Origin: Brachionus rotundiformis
Lineage: Eukaryota; Rotifera; Eurotatoria; Ploima; Brachionidae
Direction: 5' to 3'
Assembly: GCA_016802295.1 (NCBI GenBank)
Contig: JAESIW010000180.1
Coordinates: 2,628,102 to 2,692,101, forward strand
Length of the DNA stretch: 64,000 bases
Positions 36,311 to 48,139 of this stretch are shown one piece after another (the first letter of the stretch is position 1; the number at the start of each line of letters is the position of its first letter). The notes under the pieces are model-generated. The model had not been told where the DNA came from, searched no databases, and worked only from the letters and a program-made list of their open reading frames with translations. The position numbers were made by a program, and so were the translations under genes.

Positions 36311-36880
36311 TTATATTATATAGTTAATATAAAATGACAAACAAGAAGAGTTAATTAGTCCCGCTATAGAAGAGTTTTCATTTTTTATTATTTCTACCGA
36401 CATTATCCAGTCATTGTTTTTGAACTTATTAACCGAACTTGCTGTAACAACTCGCTGTGGCAACATATTCCATTTTTTCACTACTCGGTTAAATAGAAAG
36501 TTACGCCTTGCTTCACATTTTGTTAGCTGAGAGCGAATGCGATGCTTTGCTCCCCTTACTCCTTCACATGGTCCTTCGTTATTAACTGAACTCATAAGTT
36601 CCGCATCATAATACCAATTGACATGATTATATTTGTTTTGAATTTTATAAAATTGAAACAGATATCCACGCTCTCTCCTTTCTTTTAGAGTTTCCAAAAC
36701 TAAATTAGCTAACTTTGCGTCATAATTCAAACTTCTTATCTGTAGAACAAGTTTCGATGCTCGTCTTTATACTTGTTCTAGTCGAAATATATCCTTTTTT
36801 TAATAAGGATTCCAAGCAGACACACAGTATTCAAGATGGGCTCTAACATATGTTTTGTAAAGTGGCAAAAAAGATTGACT
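36311..36880 (-). mobile_element. LINE C-terminal fragment
   Basis: The minus strand encodes the end of a LINE reverse-transcriptase protein: a stretch with VYTEYCVSAWNPY and KKDIFRLEQV near 36770-36850, two stops, then an open frame of 139 codons (36730-36311) with TLKERRERGYLFQFYKI and RRNFLFNRVVKKWNMLPQRV. These are the classic C-terminal landmarks of CR1/Jockey-like elements. The RT palm is absent. It is only 800 bases from another LINE fragment but differs from it in sequence, so it is a separate insertion. Confidence 0.8.
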
Positions 36881-37680
36881 ATACCAAGCATGTTATTTGC
36901 TTTTATAAATTACCCTTTTTTTTCACCCCTAGGAAATTAAGGTAATATTAAGAGCTTTTTGACCATAGCTTTTGAACAGTCGGAACTTAAAGTAATTAAA
37001 TTAAATTAATTTTGGTTGATTGATTGGAGATTTTTTGAACACCCGATATTAGAATTTTTTGTATTGGCATTATTTGAATTTGGCCAAAATGATAAAAAAT
37101 TAAAAATTCTACTTTCAGAAAAAGGCTATTTAATTTTTTTTCTAAAATTTTTCCATAAGTACATTTTTGGTAAACATCAAATGGTTAACTAAAGCATTAT
37201 TTAATTATGAAAAATACTTGGCTATGGTAACACATGGTTAGCTAAATATGAAAAAATGTATTTTGATTAAAAATAAATTTAATTAAATGCAATTAATTTC
37301 GTTTTTTAATAGTAATAAAAATAGATAATTTTTTTTAATAAAATAATTTTAACATGATAATCAAAATTTGACTATTTATTTGCCAATATATTCAAATTTT
37401 TCCGTTTAAAGTTATTTGAGCAATTATTAAATAAAAGTGAACATATAGATTAAATATTTTAATAGATGAATTTAAGTTTTCGATCTCAATCAAATATTAT
37501 GAATAATTCTTAAAATTTATTTTAATTTATTTTAATATTTTATTTTAATATTTATTTTAATTTTTTTTTTGATTTTCAAATCATTCATTAAAATAATCAT
37601 TAAATATTAAGATTGTTATATTTGTTTAATAGCCATCATAATCCAGATCTGAATGAATTGAGTCTGGTAAAAAAGAATTT

Positions 37681-37701
37681 GTAGTAGTAGTAGTAGTAGT
37701 A
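37681..37701. repeat. (GTA)7 microsatellite at LINE 3' end
   Basis: Seven perfect GTA units on plus (TAC on minus) adjoin the 3' UTR of the minus-strand LINE. The position argues that this is the element's simple-repeat tail and not an independent microsatellite. Confidence 0.85.
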
Positions 37702-38690
37702 AATAATACTGCGACCCTATTGGGTTAAGCTTCTTCGAAGCTATGGCAGTAAATTAGACTGTTTCTTGAGCCATTTGTCCAGGTTAATTTTGAAATTAAT
37801 GATTGATTCGGAATTGACGATGTACTGAGGTAGACTATTCCAGACATTAACTACTCGATTTGTTAAAAAATGATATCGTTGCATGCAACTTTTCACATCT
37901 TCTCTAACTATACATTTGTCATGTCTTCTTAAGCTATACGACTGGTTTCGAGAAAAATTAATACCATTTTCAAAATTGATAATTTCGTATCTTTTAATAA
38001 CTTTAAAAAGTTGGATTAAGTCTCCTCTCATCCTTCTAACTTTGAGATCAGTTAAATTTAGTATTTCAAGTCTTTTAGAGTAGTCAAATTTTCGAAGTGA
38101 AGGGATTATTTTTGTCATTCTTCTTTGTACTTTCTCGATTTCAAAAATATCTTTTTCAAGAAATGGACACCATGAACTAATGGCAAACTCTAAATGAGGT
38201 CTAACCAGTGCTGTGTAGAGCATTCTCAATGTGTCAATGTTTAAATTTCTGAAACTTTTTCTAATCATAGCTAAAATACGATTTCCTCGACTCGTGCAAT
38301 ATTTTACTTGGTTAGTCCATTTCAAGTCACTTTGAATATATACACCTAAATCTTTTTCGAGAATTGTTTTAGATAAATTCTTTGTACCGTATCTGCTAAA
38401 AATGGTATAGTTAAACACAGGATTTTTTGAGCCAACATGCATTACATTACATTTTTCAATATTCAAATCCAAAGCCCAAGTAAGTGACCAGCTTGAAATT
38501 GAGTCTATATCTTTTTGAAGTACGAGATTGTCCTGGGAGCTTTTAATTACAGACAAAACTTTAGTATCATCGGCATATTTTTCACATTTATTAACTAAAC
38601 GAGTCGAAAGATCGTTTATAAAAATTAAATTTGAACAATTCTTGAAAAATATTAATTTACTAAAAGAATTTTGTTTACATGACAAATCGA
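37681..38690 (-). mobile_element. 5'-truncated LINE with intact RT end and (TAC)n tail
   Basis: An open frame of 314 codons (38685-37741, minus) covers the end of an RT: FINDLSTRLVNKCEKYADDT, with the catalytic YADD intact, then the thumb (DLNIEKCNVMHVG), RPHLEFAISSWCPF, KVQRRMTKIIPS, and a tail ending KLDKW-like. After the stop come about 60 bases of 3' UTR and then a (TAC)7 microsatellite on the element's strand (37681-37701), as expected for the tail of CR1/L2-like elements. The 5' part of the RT and the endonuclease are missing. The uninterrupted frame suggests a fairly recent insertion. It belongs to the same family as 2160-4960. Confidence 0.88.
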
Positions 38691-38967
38691 TAGTTTATCT
38701 TAAAAAAATTTATAAATTTGCTTGCTAATATTTGAATTAAATTTTTGCCTATAAAAAAAATTCTATTCCATAATTATATTAAAAATAAATTTTGAAATAG
38801 TTAAACAATACAATAAAAATTACCTGACTATTTATAATAAGAATGAAAAAAAACTTGTGATGATAATATTTGTTTAAAAAGAAATTTCATAGAATTTAGC
38901 CCTCAAATTTCTAGTTAGAAAAATCTAAATTGATTTTTGATTTTAGAGATAATTTAATAATAATTCA

Positions 38968-40098
38968 ATGCTTTCTTATATTAAATATTTTATATATTTT
39001 ATTTTTTTTTGTAATGAGACTGTTTTCAGTAGAACTTCAAACATTTCGATTAATCATAAAACAGAAGCTTATGACAAGTTTAAACTTCAACCAAAAATTG
39101 TAAATCCTCATAATTTCGATTACATTTTAAATCCTGGTCACAGCATCTGTAAATCTACTGACCAAAGCTCAGATATTTTCCTTTTGGTCTATGTTCACAC
39201 TTCACCATCTAATTTTAAGCGAAGGTTGTCTCTTCGTGAAACATGGGCGAGGCGAAGCATGCTTCGCGATATCAGAGTTGTTTTCATGATGGGAGATGTG
39301 ACTGATAAAAAAACCAAAAGACTCATTCAAATGGAAAGCAACATTTATGGCGATATTGTCCAAGAGAATTTTCACGATGCATACAAAAATTTAACATACA
39401 AAGGAATAATGGCAATGAAATGGATAACTGAGTTTTGTCCAAAAGCTAAATTTATTCTCAAAGTAGATGATGACATCATAGCAAACATTTTTATTCTGAT
39501 GAGACATTTGCATAATATGGACACTCACAATATATTAAAAAAGAAAACAGTTATGTGTCTTGTATGGATCAGAATGATTGTAATGAGAGACAGAAATTCC
39601 AAGTGGTATTTGTCAAAGGATGAATTTAAAGATGATTATTTTGGAAAATATTGTTCTGGATCTGCTTACTTGTTCACAAATGATTTGCCAAGAGAAATGT
39701 ACAACGCTTCACAATATTTGAATTTTTTTTGGGTAGATGATTATTACATTACTGGGATGTTAGCTCGTGGCGTTGAGAGCAATTACGAGTTTTTTAATTC
39801 ACTATATATTATAAGTTCAAAACTGGTAGAAAATCGGTTTTTAAACAAAAAAACAAGTGATGCAACAGTTTTTGGACATTCTCCAAATAATTTAAATCGT
39901 ATATACAAACTCTGGGATTTTATTATAAAAAAATTTATGAATCAGTATCCGAGTTTTTATAAAGGACGTGTAAATTTTTTAAGTCAAAAAGATTTTATTT
40001 ATTTGAAAGATTTTTCCTATCCTAGCAATTTTTGGACTCAATTTGTAGAAAAACAACATCAAAATTTAGAAGTTGAAGTAGAATATAATAAATTTTAA
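38968..40098 (+). CDS. Beta-1,3-galactosyltransferase-like protein (GT31), copy B
   Basis: This is a 376-residue single-exon GT31 protein with an N-terminal signal anchor (residues about 4-20), RRLSLRETWARR, the metal site LKVDDDI, YCSGSAYLF and FFWVDDYYITG, as in copy A at 6865-7998. Between 39061 and about 40010 I count only about five base differences from copy A, and one residue difference (Ser for Thr in GHSIC). Outside this core the signal region and the last 30 residues are related in pattern (both end VEY[D/N]KF) but strongly diverged. The two copies are inverted and about 31 kb apart. The 5' end lies 280 bases from a LINE fragment. Sugar specificity is unknown. Confidence 0.9.
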   Translation: MLSYIKYFIYFIFFCNETVFSRTSNISINHKTEAYDKFKLQPKIVNPHNFDYILNPGHSICKSTDQSSDIFLLVYVHTSPSNFKRRLSLRETWARRSMLRDIRVVFMMGDVTDKKTKRLIQMESNIYGDIVQENFHDAYKNLTYKGIMAMKWITEFCPKAKFILKVDDDIIANIFILMRHLHNMDTHNILKKKTVMCLVWIRMIVMRDRNSKWYLSKDEFKDDYFGKYCSGSAYLFTNDLPREMYNASQYLNFFWVDDYYITGMLARGVESNYEFFNSLYIISSKLVENRFLNKKTSDATVFGHSPNNLNRIYKLWDFIIKKFMNQYPSFYKGRVNFLSQKDFIYLKDFSYPSNFWTQFVEKQHQNLEVEVEYNKF

Positions 40099-41249
40099 AT
40101 TTTTGCTTTCAAGCATCACTGATAAATTTAATTTATTTAATAAATTAAAAATAAAGGTAATGTCATTAAAAATATCAAAATAAGCATAACTTAATAGATA
40201 ATTTCAAATTAACTACGCATTTATGCGTTGAATTAACATTAATATGATACATAAGTTTAATAAAAAGAGTAACAAAGGCTCCTTTATCTTTAAATAGTTG
40301 AAGATCGAAGGTTTTAATACACTAAAGCTTTCCCACTTTCTCATAATAAACCATGTCATTCGCATGCAGAAATGCTATTAAGCATCGTTTTCCTTTAAAA
40401 ATTTCACTCTGACTTAATTACCTAAGTTCAGTTCCAAAACTTTGAGTGGTCAAATCCACTCAAAGTTCGTTTTCTTTGTATGTATACGTTGTAATTTGTC
40501 TAAGTCACTTTAAATGAGATCACATGCAACACGGCTTTTTTATCTTTCAAGGACCTTTCAACATCTTTCATTATCTTTTTTAATATTCTTTTTTATATCA
40601 AAATTACGAATAAATTTAAAATTACCTTTTATGACTCAAGTTAGGACAAAAAATTATTTTTAAATTTTTTTAACTTTCATTAATAAACTGATCAATAATC
40701 ATGATACCTAAAATTTAATCTGGATATTTATTAAAATTATTGGATACTGTTCATCATTTGTCTTTATTTTTATTTTCGTACTTCGTCAAAACATTTTTTT
40801 CTTTATAATCGCCTTCGGGTTCATTGAATAAATAAATAAAATAAATTGATTAAGTTCCTGATCAATTAAAAATTATAAATTTTTGCATAGATAAATTTAT
40901 AATTAATTATTTATCTAGTTGTGAAACCCTCATTTTAACCATTATCATCATTAAAAAATATTTCAATAAAAATGAAAAATTAATAGCATTATAAACTTTA
41001 ATACTTTAACTCTATCTTACCAAATCAATCGTAATGCTGAAAAAATATTGAAAAATTTTCTCTGCTGAATTTAAGTATATAACTAATTTTAAAATAAATC
41101 AAAAATTATTTTTAGTTAAATTTTTTTTAATTCAAATTATCTGTTTATCAGTATTAACTAGTAAAATAGTCGAAGAAATTTTTATTCATTCCAAAATAAG
41201 TATTTATACAAAGATACAATATAAAATTTGATTTAAAAAATATTCATTA
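40099..41249. other. Intergenic stretch between convergent genes
   Basis: This contains the 3' ends of galactosyltransferase copy B (plus) and SMARCB1 (minus). It is AT-rich and no gene is seen. The part around 40280-40560 is somewhat less AT-rich, without a coding frame. Confidence 0.45.
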
Positions 41250-42478
41250 TTACCATTGAGGAGCAGAATTGGCGAGCCTTCTGATTCTTCTTGTATTTCT
41301 ATCTTGATCTCTAATTTTCTTTTCCATCTCTGCGTCAGTGAGAGTCTCCAAAAATGGACACCATTGATCCGCTTCACTGATTGGTCTTACAATGCAGTCA
41401 ACTGTTGGAAGAGGAGATTCAATTACTTGATATGTTTTTTGATGCCATGCTAGCTGACCTCTAATACTATAAGCAATCGCAGTCACAAACTCACCACCCA
41501 GACCTAACTCTCCAGCCAATTTTTTGGCAAATTCTTCAGGACTATTATTCGGCTCGGACATATCCCACTCAAATTGATCTACTAAAGAAACATTTCCTAC
41601 ATGAATATTAAGCTTGATAATAACTCTTTGGTCTGTATTATCTTCAATTATGTTGTCTGAAGGATGAGTCTCAAGTTGCTGACGAATCGATTGAGATATA
41701 GCTGGAATAAAAGTAACTGGGTTTAAATCTAAGTCATCACACAATAATTCGGCAAATATTTCTGGAGTAATTAATTGTTCATTTTTGTTCCAAGTAAAGG
41801 TGTCCCTAAGCTTTTGTCCCTCTATCTCGAGGTCCACTCGAATGGGAACTAATGCATCAGGTTGACTGGCGTTCTCATATATGCTTGCTGGATCGAGATC
41901 ATCAAAGCTAGAATTTACTTTTTACTTTTTGTTTTATTAAAAAATTAATAACAAACCACAAAGGAAAAGTTCGCTTTTTTGGATTTATTCGGTTGCGGTT
42001 AATTGGAGTTGGTGTGGGTACAGCATCCAAATGTTGCTCGGGTCTCAAAGCTTGAGCCCAGTTGGCACTTTTTTTATTCTTTTCCCTAATAATAAAATTT
42101 TAAAAAACACGACCAATTTAAAAAAAGAAAAGCATACACTTTAGGAAAACTGGGTTCATTTGCAACAATTACAGCTTTGTATTTTTCATCATTGCCAGCT
42201 AAAATTTCATCTATTTCCGAGGCTTTTACCAAAGTTAAATGACTTGCCAAATTTTGCTCCGAACAACCTATTTGAATAAGCTTTCTTCTTTCTTCTTGAG
42301 TCAAATTCCGACGCCATAATGAGGGGTATTTTTTGTACAAAACGCCACGAAACAAACGAAGGTGGCTGCCGACTTCAGAACCAATATAAAATTTACCATT
42401 AGTACCATCATCAAATGAAAAATTAAATGCAGCTGGTTTTTCTCCAATTGTTTTTGGAAGTTCTTTGTTTTCTTTCAT
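41250..42478 (-). CDS. SMARCB1: SNF5/INI1 subunit of the SWI/SNF (BAF) remodeller
   Basis: Three exons (42478-42138, 42085-41957, 41907-41250) give about 375 residues; the human protein has 385. The N-terminal winged-helix region is seen as GKFYIGSEVGSHLRLFRG followed by LYKKYPSLWRR and GNDEKYKAV. After a linker come PINRNRINPKKRTFPLCFDD and the two SNF5 repeats (DLEIEGQKLRDTFTWN..LCDDLDLNP and RVIIKLNIHVGNVSLVDQFE..GLGGEFVTAIAYSIRGQL). The protein ends in the basic C-terminal helix RDQDRNTRRIRRLANSAPQW, which in this family contacts the nucleosome acidic patch. Conservation is very high. Exon 1 was ended at the strong donor gtatgc because only this keeps the frame. Confidence 0.97.
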
Positions 42479-43910
42479 TTTTTGTCAATAAATTTTAATT
42501 CCACTCAAAATTAGAGATTTATTTTAATAAATTCAATAGATTTTGATAATTATTCTAATTTTTTATATTTTTAAGAAAAAGACCTTAATTTAGTCTGATC
42601 TGTTTTCTTAATAAGGATTGCTTTTTGTTTAATAATTCAAATTAATGGTTAAACACGACTAGGTTTTATTTCATTTCTTTTAGGCTTTTGCAGTCATTTT
42701 TGGCTTCATTTTAGAAATTTTTTTCAAGAACCCTATCTTTGTTATATATTAATAAATGTTGATTTATTGTTTTTCACTTACAATTTGTTCCATTATTTGG
42801 CTAATTTTCCTTATAAATTCATACTTTGCTTTTTTTTTATTTATTTCCATTAGCAGTTTCTTTATCATGTTGATTATTTAACCTTATGGTCATATAAATC
42901 ATTTTACTTTATTTTTTATGAGAAAAACAAGTAAAATATAATTCTTTGATATTATAAATAAAATTATTAAATTTTAAATTCTAAGCACCAAAAATTTTAA
43001 CCTTTCAGATGGAATTTGGAAAAGTCAGATTTAAAAAAATAAATAAGACATTTAAATTAAATATTTCAATATTTTATTTACTTAAATAATATTATAAACA
43101 ATTTTTTATAATAACAAAATTATAGAAGTGAAAATTGGTCTTCATGACAAAGGCTGCTCATTAACTTTGAAATTGACCTTTCAGATAGGATTTGGAAAAA
43201 TTTAATAGTTGAAAAGTAAAATTGGTCAAATTCACCGAGGAAATTAATAAATCTTTTTTGTTTCATTATTTGAAGCTGTTCCAAAAATTTTATAATTTAT
43301 TATTTATGGTTTCTCTAAATTTTGTATTACCAATATATATTTGTCTTTTCAAAGAAAGATGATCTATTTATTAAAAAGAAATATTTTCAAAATTTATTAT
43401 CTTCCATTTGTTCTTTTTAAAGAAAAAGTAATCACTAATAATTAATGATTTAATTATTGATAAATAGCTATGATGCTAGTTTGTTTCTCGCGACAAAACA
43501 TTTGGGTGTTTTAAGAAAATTAAGGATTTTGTTATTGATTTCGAAGAATGATGATAATTTTATCATTTTGATGCATATTTTTATTGAAAAATTAAAGAAT
43601 GAGAAAAATTAAAAATTGATGATAATAATTAACATGATTATACTCTTAATAAAACTATTAATTTTGTTTTAATTCAAATTAAGACAATTTTTTTTCATTT
43701 GTTTATTAATTAAATATAATTTTTGCTATTGAATGCATTTGCAAGAATAAGAAAAATTTCAAAATTGCTCTCAAATTTGTCGTATCATGTTTTTATATTG
43801 AATGCTATTTACTTCAGTTGTTAAAAGCCGACTATTTATAAAAATAAAAGCACACTAAAAAAATAATCTTATTGTTATCTTTTTCGGAAAAAAAAATTAA
43901 TTTTTGAAAA
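42479..43910. other. Intergenic region between divergent genes
   Basis: This is the shared upstream region of SMARCB1 (minus) and PSMC1 (plus). It is AT-rich, with no coding signal. A TATA-like stretch (tttataaaaat) occurs at about 43836, 75 bases upstream of the PSMC1 start. That is plausible but weak in such AT-rich DNA. Confidence 0.45.
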
Positions 43911-45236
43911 ATGGGCAATCGTCAAGGTGGATTAGGTCGAGATTTAGGTGGGGAAAAAAAAGATGATAAAGACAAGAAGAAAAAATACGAACCACCAGTT
44001 CCAACACGTATTGGTAAAAAGAAAAAGCGCACTAAGGGACCCGATGCCGCCAACAAGCTTCCTCAAGTGTTGCCGCACACTCGATGTCGCTTAAAACAAT
44101 TGCGTCAGGAAAGAATCAAAGATTATCTTCTAATGGAAGAAGAATATATCAGTAATCAAGAGCGATTGCGTCCCCAGGAGGAAAAACAAGAGGAAGAAAG
44201 ATCTAAAGTCGATGATCTCAGAGGTTCGCCAATGGCTGTTGGAACTTTAGAGGAGATAATCGACGACAACCATGCAATTGTTTCAACATCAGTAGGCTCC
44301 GAACATTATGTAAGCATAATGTCCTTTGTTGACAAAGACCTTCTGGAACCAGGCTGTACGGTTTTATTAAACCACAAAGTGCACGCTGTAATTGGAGTAC
44401 TTGGTGACGACACTGATCCCATGGTCACAGTAATGAAACTGGAAAAAGCTCCCCAAGAGACCTACGCAGACATTGGTGGTCTAGATCAACAAATTCAAGA
44501 AATAAAAGAATCTGTTGAATTGCCTTTAACACATCCTGAATATTACGAAGAGATGGGAATAAAGCCACCAAAAGGAGTTATTCTATATGGTCCTCCTGGA
44601 ACAGGAAAAACTTTATTAGCAAAAGCTGTAGCTAATCAAACATCAGCAACTTTTTTGCGTGTTGTTGGATCCGAGTTGATTCAAAAATATCTTGGTGATG
44701 GACCAAAATTGGTTCGTGAGCTCTTCCGAGTGGCCGAAGAACATGCACCTTCAATAGTTTTTATTGATGAAATTGACGCTGTTGGTACAAAAAGATACGA
44801 TTCAAATTCAGGTGGTGAAAGAGAAATTCAGAGAACCATGTTGGAATTGCTGAATCAATTAGACGGTTTTGATTCAAGAGGTGATGTTAAAGTAATCATG
44901 GCCACCAATCGTATTGACAGTTTGGATCCTGCTTTGATTAGACCAGGTCGTATTGACCGTAAGATAGAATTTCCTTTGCCAGATGAAAAAACGAAAAGAA
45001 TGATTTTTAAGATTCATACCAGTCGAATGACTTTAGCCGATGATGTAAAATTGGAAGAGCTTATCATGGCTAAAGATGATTTATCCGGCGCTGATGTTAA
45101 AGCTATTTGCACAGAGGCTGGATTAATGGCGTTGAGAGAGCGGCGTATGAAAGTTACCAATGAAGATTTCAAGAAGTCAAAGGAAAATGTTTTGTACAGG
45201 AAAAATGAAGGTGTACCAGAAGGGTTATATTTGTAA
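43911..45236 (+). CDS. PSMC1: 26S proteasome regulatory ATPase Rpt2
   Basis: A single exon of 441 codons; human PSMC1 has 440. The start MGNRQGGLG fits the known N-myristoylation signal of Rpt2. A coiled-coil region (residues about 70-100), an OB-fold region and the AAA domain follow: Walker A GPPGTGKT, Walker B FIDEIDAVG, the ISS/arginine-finger region with TNRIDSLDPALIRPGRIDRK, and sensor residues. The C-terminus LYL is the HbYX-type tail that docks into the 20S alpha ring. Rpt2 unfolds and gates substrate entry in the 19S base. The lack of introns is unusual next to the split genes around it, but the frame and all motifs are intact. Confidence 0.98.
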   Translation: MGNRQGGLGRDLGGEKKDDKDKKKKYEPPVPTRIGKKKKRTKGPDAANKLPQVLPHTRCRLKQLRQERIKDYLLMEEEYISNQERLRPQEEKQEEERSKVDDLRGSPMAVGTLEEIIDDNHAIVSTSVGSEHYVSIMSFVDKDLLEPGCTVLLNHKVHAVIGVLGDDTDPMVTVMKLEKAPQETYADIGGLDQQIQEIKESVELPLTHPEYYEEMGIKPPKGVILYGPPGTGKTLLAKAVANQTSATFLRVVGSELIQKYLGDGPKLVRELFRVAEEHAPSIVFIDEIDAVGTKRYDSNSGGEREIQRTMLELLNQLDGFDSRGDVKVIMATNRIDSLDPALIRPGRIDRKIEFPLPDEKTKRMIFKIHTSRMTLADDVKLEELIMAKDDLSGADVKAICTEAGLMALRERRMKVTNEDFKKSKENVLYRKNEGVPEGLYL

Positions 45237-47063
45237 AATTATTAGACTTTTTTTATTTAACATCAACGCTAATTATGTATTTAAATACAAATAAATTTCA
45301 TTAAATAAAAATTCCGTTTAGTATTTACGCTTCGAATAAAAGTAATAGTTCCCTAAAATGGAAGATTTTATTTAAAACTGAGCTATTTATTTTCATTTGT
45401 GTGATTTAATTTTTTTTTCATAAATAAAAAAACAATTCCAAATTATTTTTTAATTTGCTTAAGTTTATTTAAATATAATAGTGACTATAACTTCAATAAT
45501 ATATTTTTATGGTACTATTAAATCAAATTCAATAGCAAAAAATTACTCTTTATTTATTAAATTTTAATTTTCATTTAGGAATTTTTAATTTCATTAATTA
45601 AAAATTTTGAATATTCTTATGCTTTTATTATCTTTTTAATTTAAAAAACAACGAATATAAAAATAAATATAATAATCAAAGCCTATTTTACTCCGATAAT
45701 CAGATACTTAGTATTAGGTAATAAAAAATTAATTAAACAACTTATCTTAATATTCATTAATTCAAGGTTTTTTTATGAAATCACTTATGTACCTTTGGCC
45801 AACTTGGTTATTTGATATCTGCTAATTATTTTGAATCATGTCTTGAATTTTAATAAAATAATAAACACTCAAATTTTGTAGATATTTATTTGGGGAATGT
45901 TGTGTCACCACTCAAGTATGGCCAACACATATTCAATTCCTGATGAGCACACAACTTGAAAAACAGATATCTAATGAATGCTGTTAATTTAAAAGAAAAA
46001 CAATCTTAAATTTTTTTTATGCTTGAACAACACACACAAATCAAATTCTCCATTTTAGATAATATTTACAAGAACAAGAATAGTTATTCATGTTTATAAA
46101 ATATATTTCATAATAATTATACAATTTAGGTTCAACTCTTTTAATTCATTAAATTTTATTTTTTTCTAGTTTTGAAATAGCTGGGTAACAGTTGGTACAG
46201 AACTAAATTCGTCAAGATTAATTGAATAGTATTTTGAGATTTAAACGTTTTATTGATTAAAATTATTGATTTGAGAATTAAATCTAATTGTACAATAATT
46301 ATTATTAAGATATAAAGTAACAATTGTCAGACATATCGTAACAATTTTGTCAGATCTCGTAAATAATTTAAAAAGTTTAATATGCTAAGCTTTCTTCTAT
46401 CTGTAAAATCAAGCATTAATATTTGTGTTGGTCATAATTGAGTGATTAGGGACACCAATTGATTTGTGTTTGACTTAAAACCACTTTTTCAAGCTTATAA
46501 GAAATAGAATCAGCTCAAAAATACTCTTTCCGATTTTGTCACTAAATCGATGACTAAATGGTCGAATGCAGAAAAAATTATAAAAATTATTGGCAAAATA
46601 TTATCAGAGTCTTTAAAAAAGATTATTCCTATGACAAAAGCTTTACTTTGTTTTACCTTTCTGAATCAAATGGTCACTTTTTCAAAGTTATATGTGAATA
46701 TATGGTCAATTATAATTTTTAGCCTATTTATTTATGAACTATCATCAATTAAATTAATATGTATAATTTAAACAATCTAAACTCTCTGGATCGAGTCTAG
46801 TTTTATTAAATTTGAATTCTTATTTTAATTTAAGTAATACCTGCATTGTTAATTTTTTCCCTTTCACTTATTTGATAATTACATTATTTTTTGAGAAAAT
46901 AAGAAAAATTCAATGAATAACAAATGATTAAGATTTTTAATTTAACCATTTTTATTTTTAAAGGATTTTTTACTTTTTCACCTCTAAATAAGTGTTTCTA
47001 AAAGGATCATCAATTTTTTTAAAAATAATTTTAATGATAGCTAGTTTAATAGTTTAAATTATT
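45237..47063. other. Intergenic stretch, no gene seen
   Basis: An AATAAA-type signal follows PSMC1 (about 45290). Beyond that the sequence is AT-rich. Open frames such as 46550-46771 on plus have no start context, no family features and AT-driven composition. Confidence 0.45.
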
Positions 47064-47540
47064 TCAAAAAATCCAATATGAAAAACAAATTAAAAGAATA
47101 GTTAAAATATTAGTTAGATAGGAATTGGATAATTTAGGCGATGAATTGCATAAATCTTTGTCACAACAATAATAATTCATTTGAGTGTAACCAAATTTGA
47201 ATTCATCTCCACTTGTGCAAATATCAGCGCATCCTTTCACATAAACTTTTACACCCGCTGTTTCGGTTACAATTTTCTATTTTTAAAGTTTATTAAAAAT
47301 TTAGTTTTGATTAATTAATAGATAGAGAAATCAAAGAATACTTGACAATTTGACCGACGGCTTCCACAAATTTCAATTGTAGGTTCGCTGCAATCTGGCC
47401 CATTACAAGAATAACACTGACTGGCACAATCAAGAGTATCTTAAATCGTATGATAAAAATTAAGATTATCTTTGCAAAGGTAAGAACTTACTTATCCATA
47501 GTAATACCAAAAATATAACATAAAAATATCGAGTTTCCAT
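47064..47540 (-). CDS. Ly6/uPAR-type three-finger protein, GPI-anchor candidate
   Basis: Three exons (47540-47492, 47439-47342, 47276-47064) give about 119 residues. A signal peptide (METRYFYVIFLVLLW) is followed by a cysteine pattern of the Ly6/uPAR fold: QCYSCNGPDCSE near the start, GCADICTSG in the middle and YYCCDKDLCNSS at the end, the CC-x4-LCN signature. A hydrophobic C-terminal tail (NILTILLICFSYWIF) after a small-residue stretch suggests a GPI-anchor signal. Such proteins sit on the outer cell surface as modulators of receptors or in cell contact; the actual partner is unknown. Exon number and phases match those of the neighbour at 48140-48628, so the two are tandem paralogues. Confidence 0.85.
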
Positions 47541-48139
47541 TTTTTGTTATTTTTTTTATTTTCTTTATGTTACATTTTGAAATAAAATTGTTGGCCTTCA
47601 AGTAATTATTTTAGATAAATAACAAGATTTTTAATTAAATTTAGAATTCGATCAAAAAATGAGATATTAAGTAATCAAAGAGAAAACATGGTGGTGGAAT
47701 TATTTGCTTTAATAATTTCAAGGTGATCTAATTAGTAGTTTATAATAAATTTGAAAAAAAATATGCCTATTAATTAAGTTATTAGATCTTTATATCTATG
47801 AATGATTTAAATTAAATACAAATATTTGCTTTCTTAATAATTCAACATTATTTTCAAAATATCTGTCTTAGTCTTATTCAAATTGATGACTAAACAATTG
47901 TATTAAATATTATCGATAACAGTTGTTTACTTATATCAATACTTGATTAGACAATAAACTTTAAATTTTTTCCTACAAAATAAATTAAAATGTCAACTTA
48001 TTTTAAGACAGTATTAAAAAATCTTAATATGAATATATTTTTTATTTTTAAATTTTTCAAATTCAAATTTAATAAAATTCTTCAGAGATAATGAATTTTC
48101 ATGATATAAATTTATTAAATCGTATAAGAAAATATTTTA

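Noticed and set aside
46550..46771. Open frame of 73 codons on plus
   Set aside because: It has a hydrophobic run but no signal context, no homologue and typical AT-rich noise composition.
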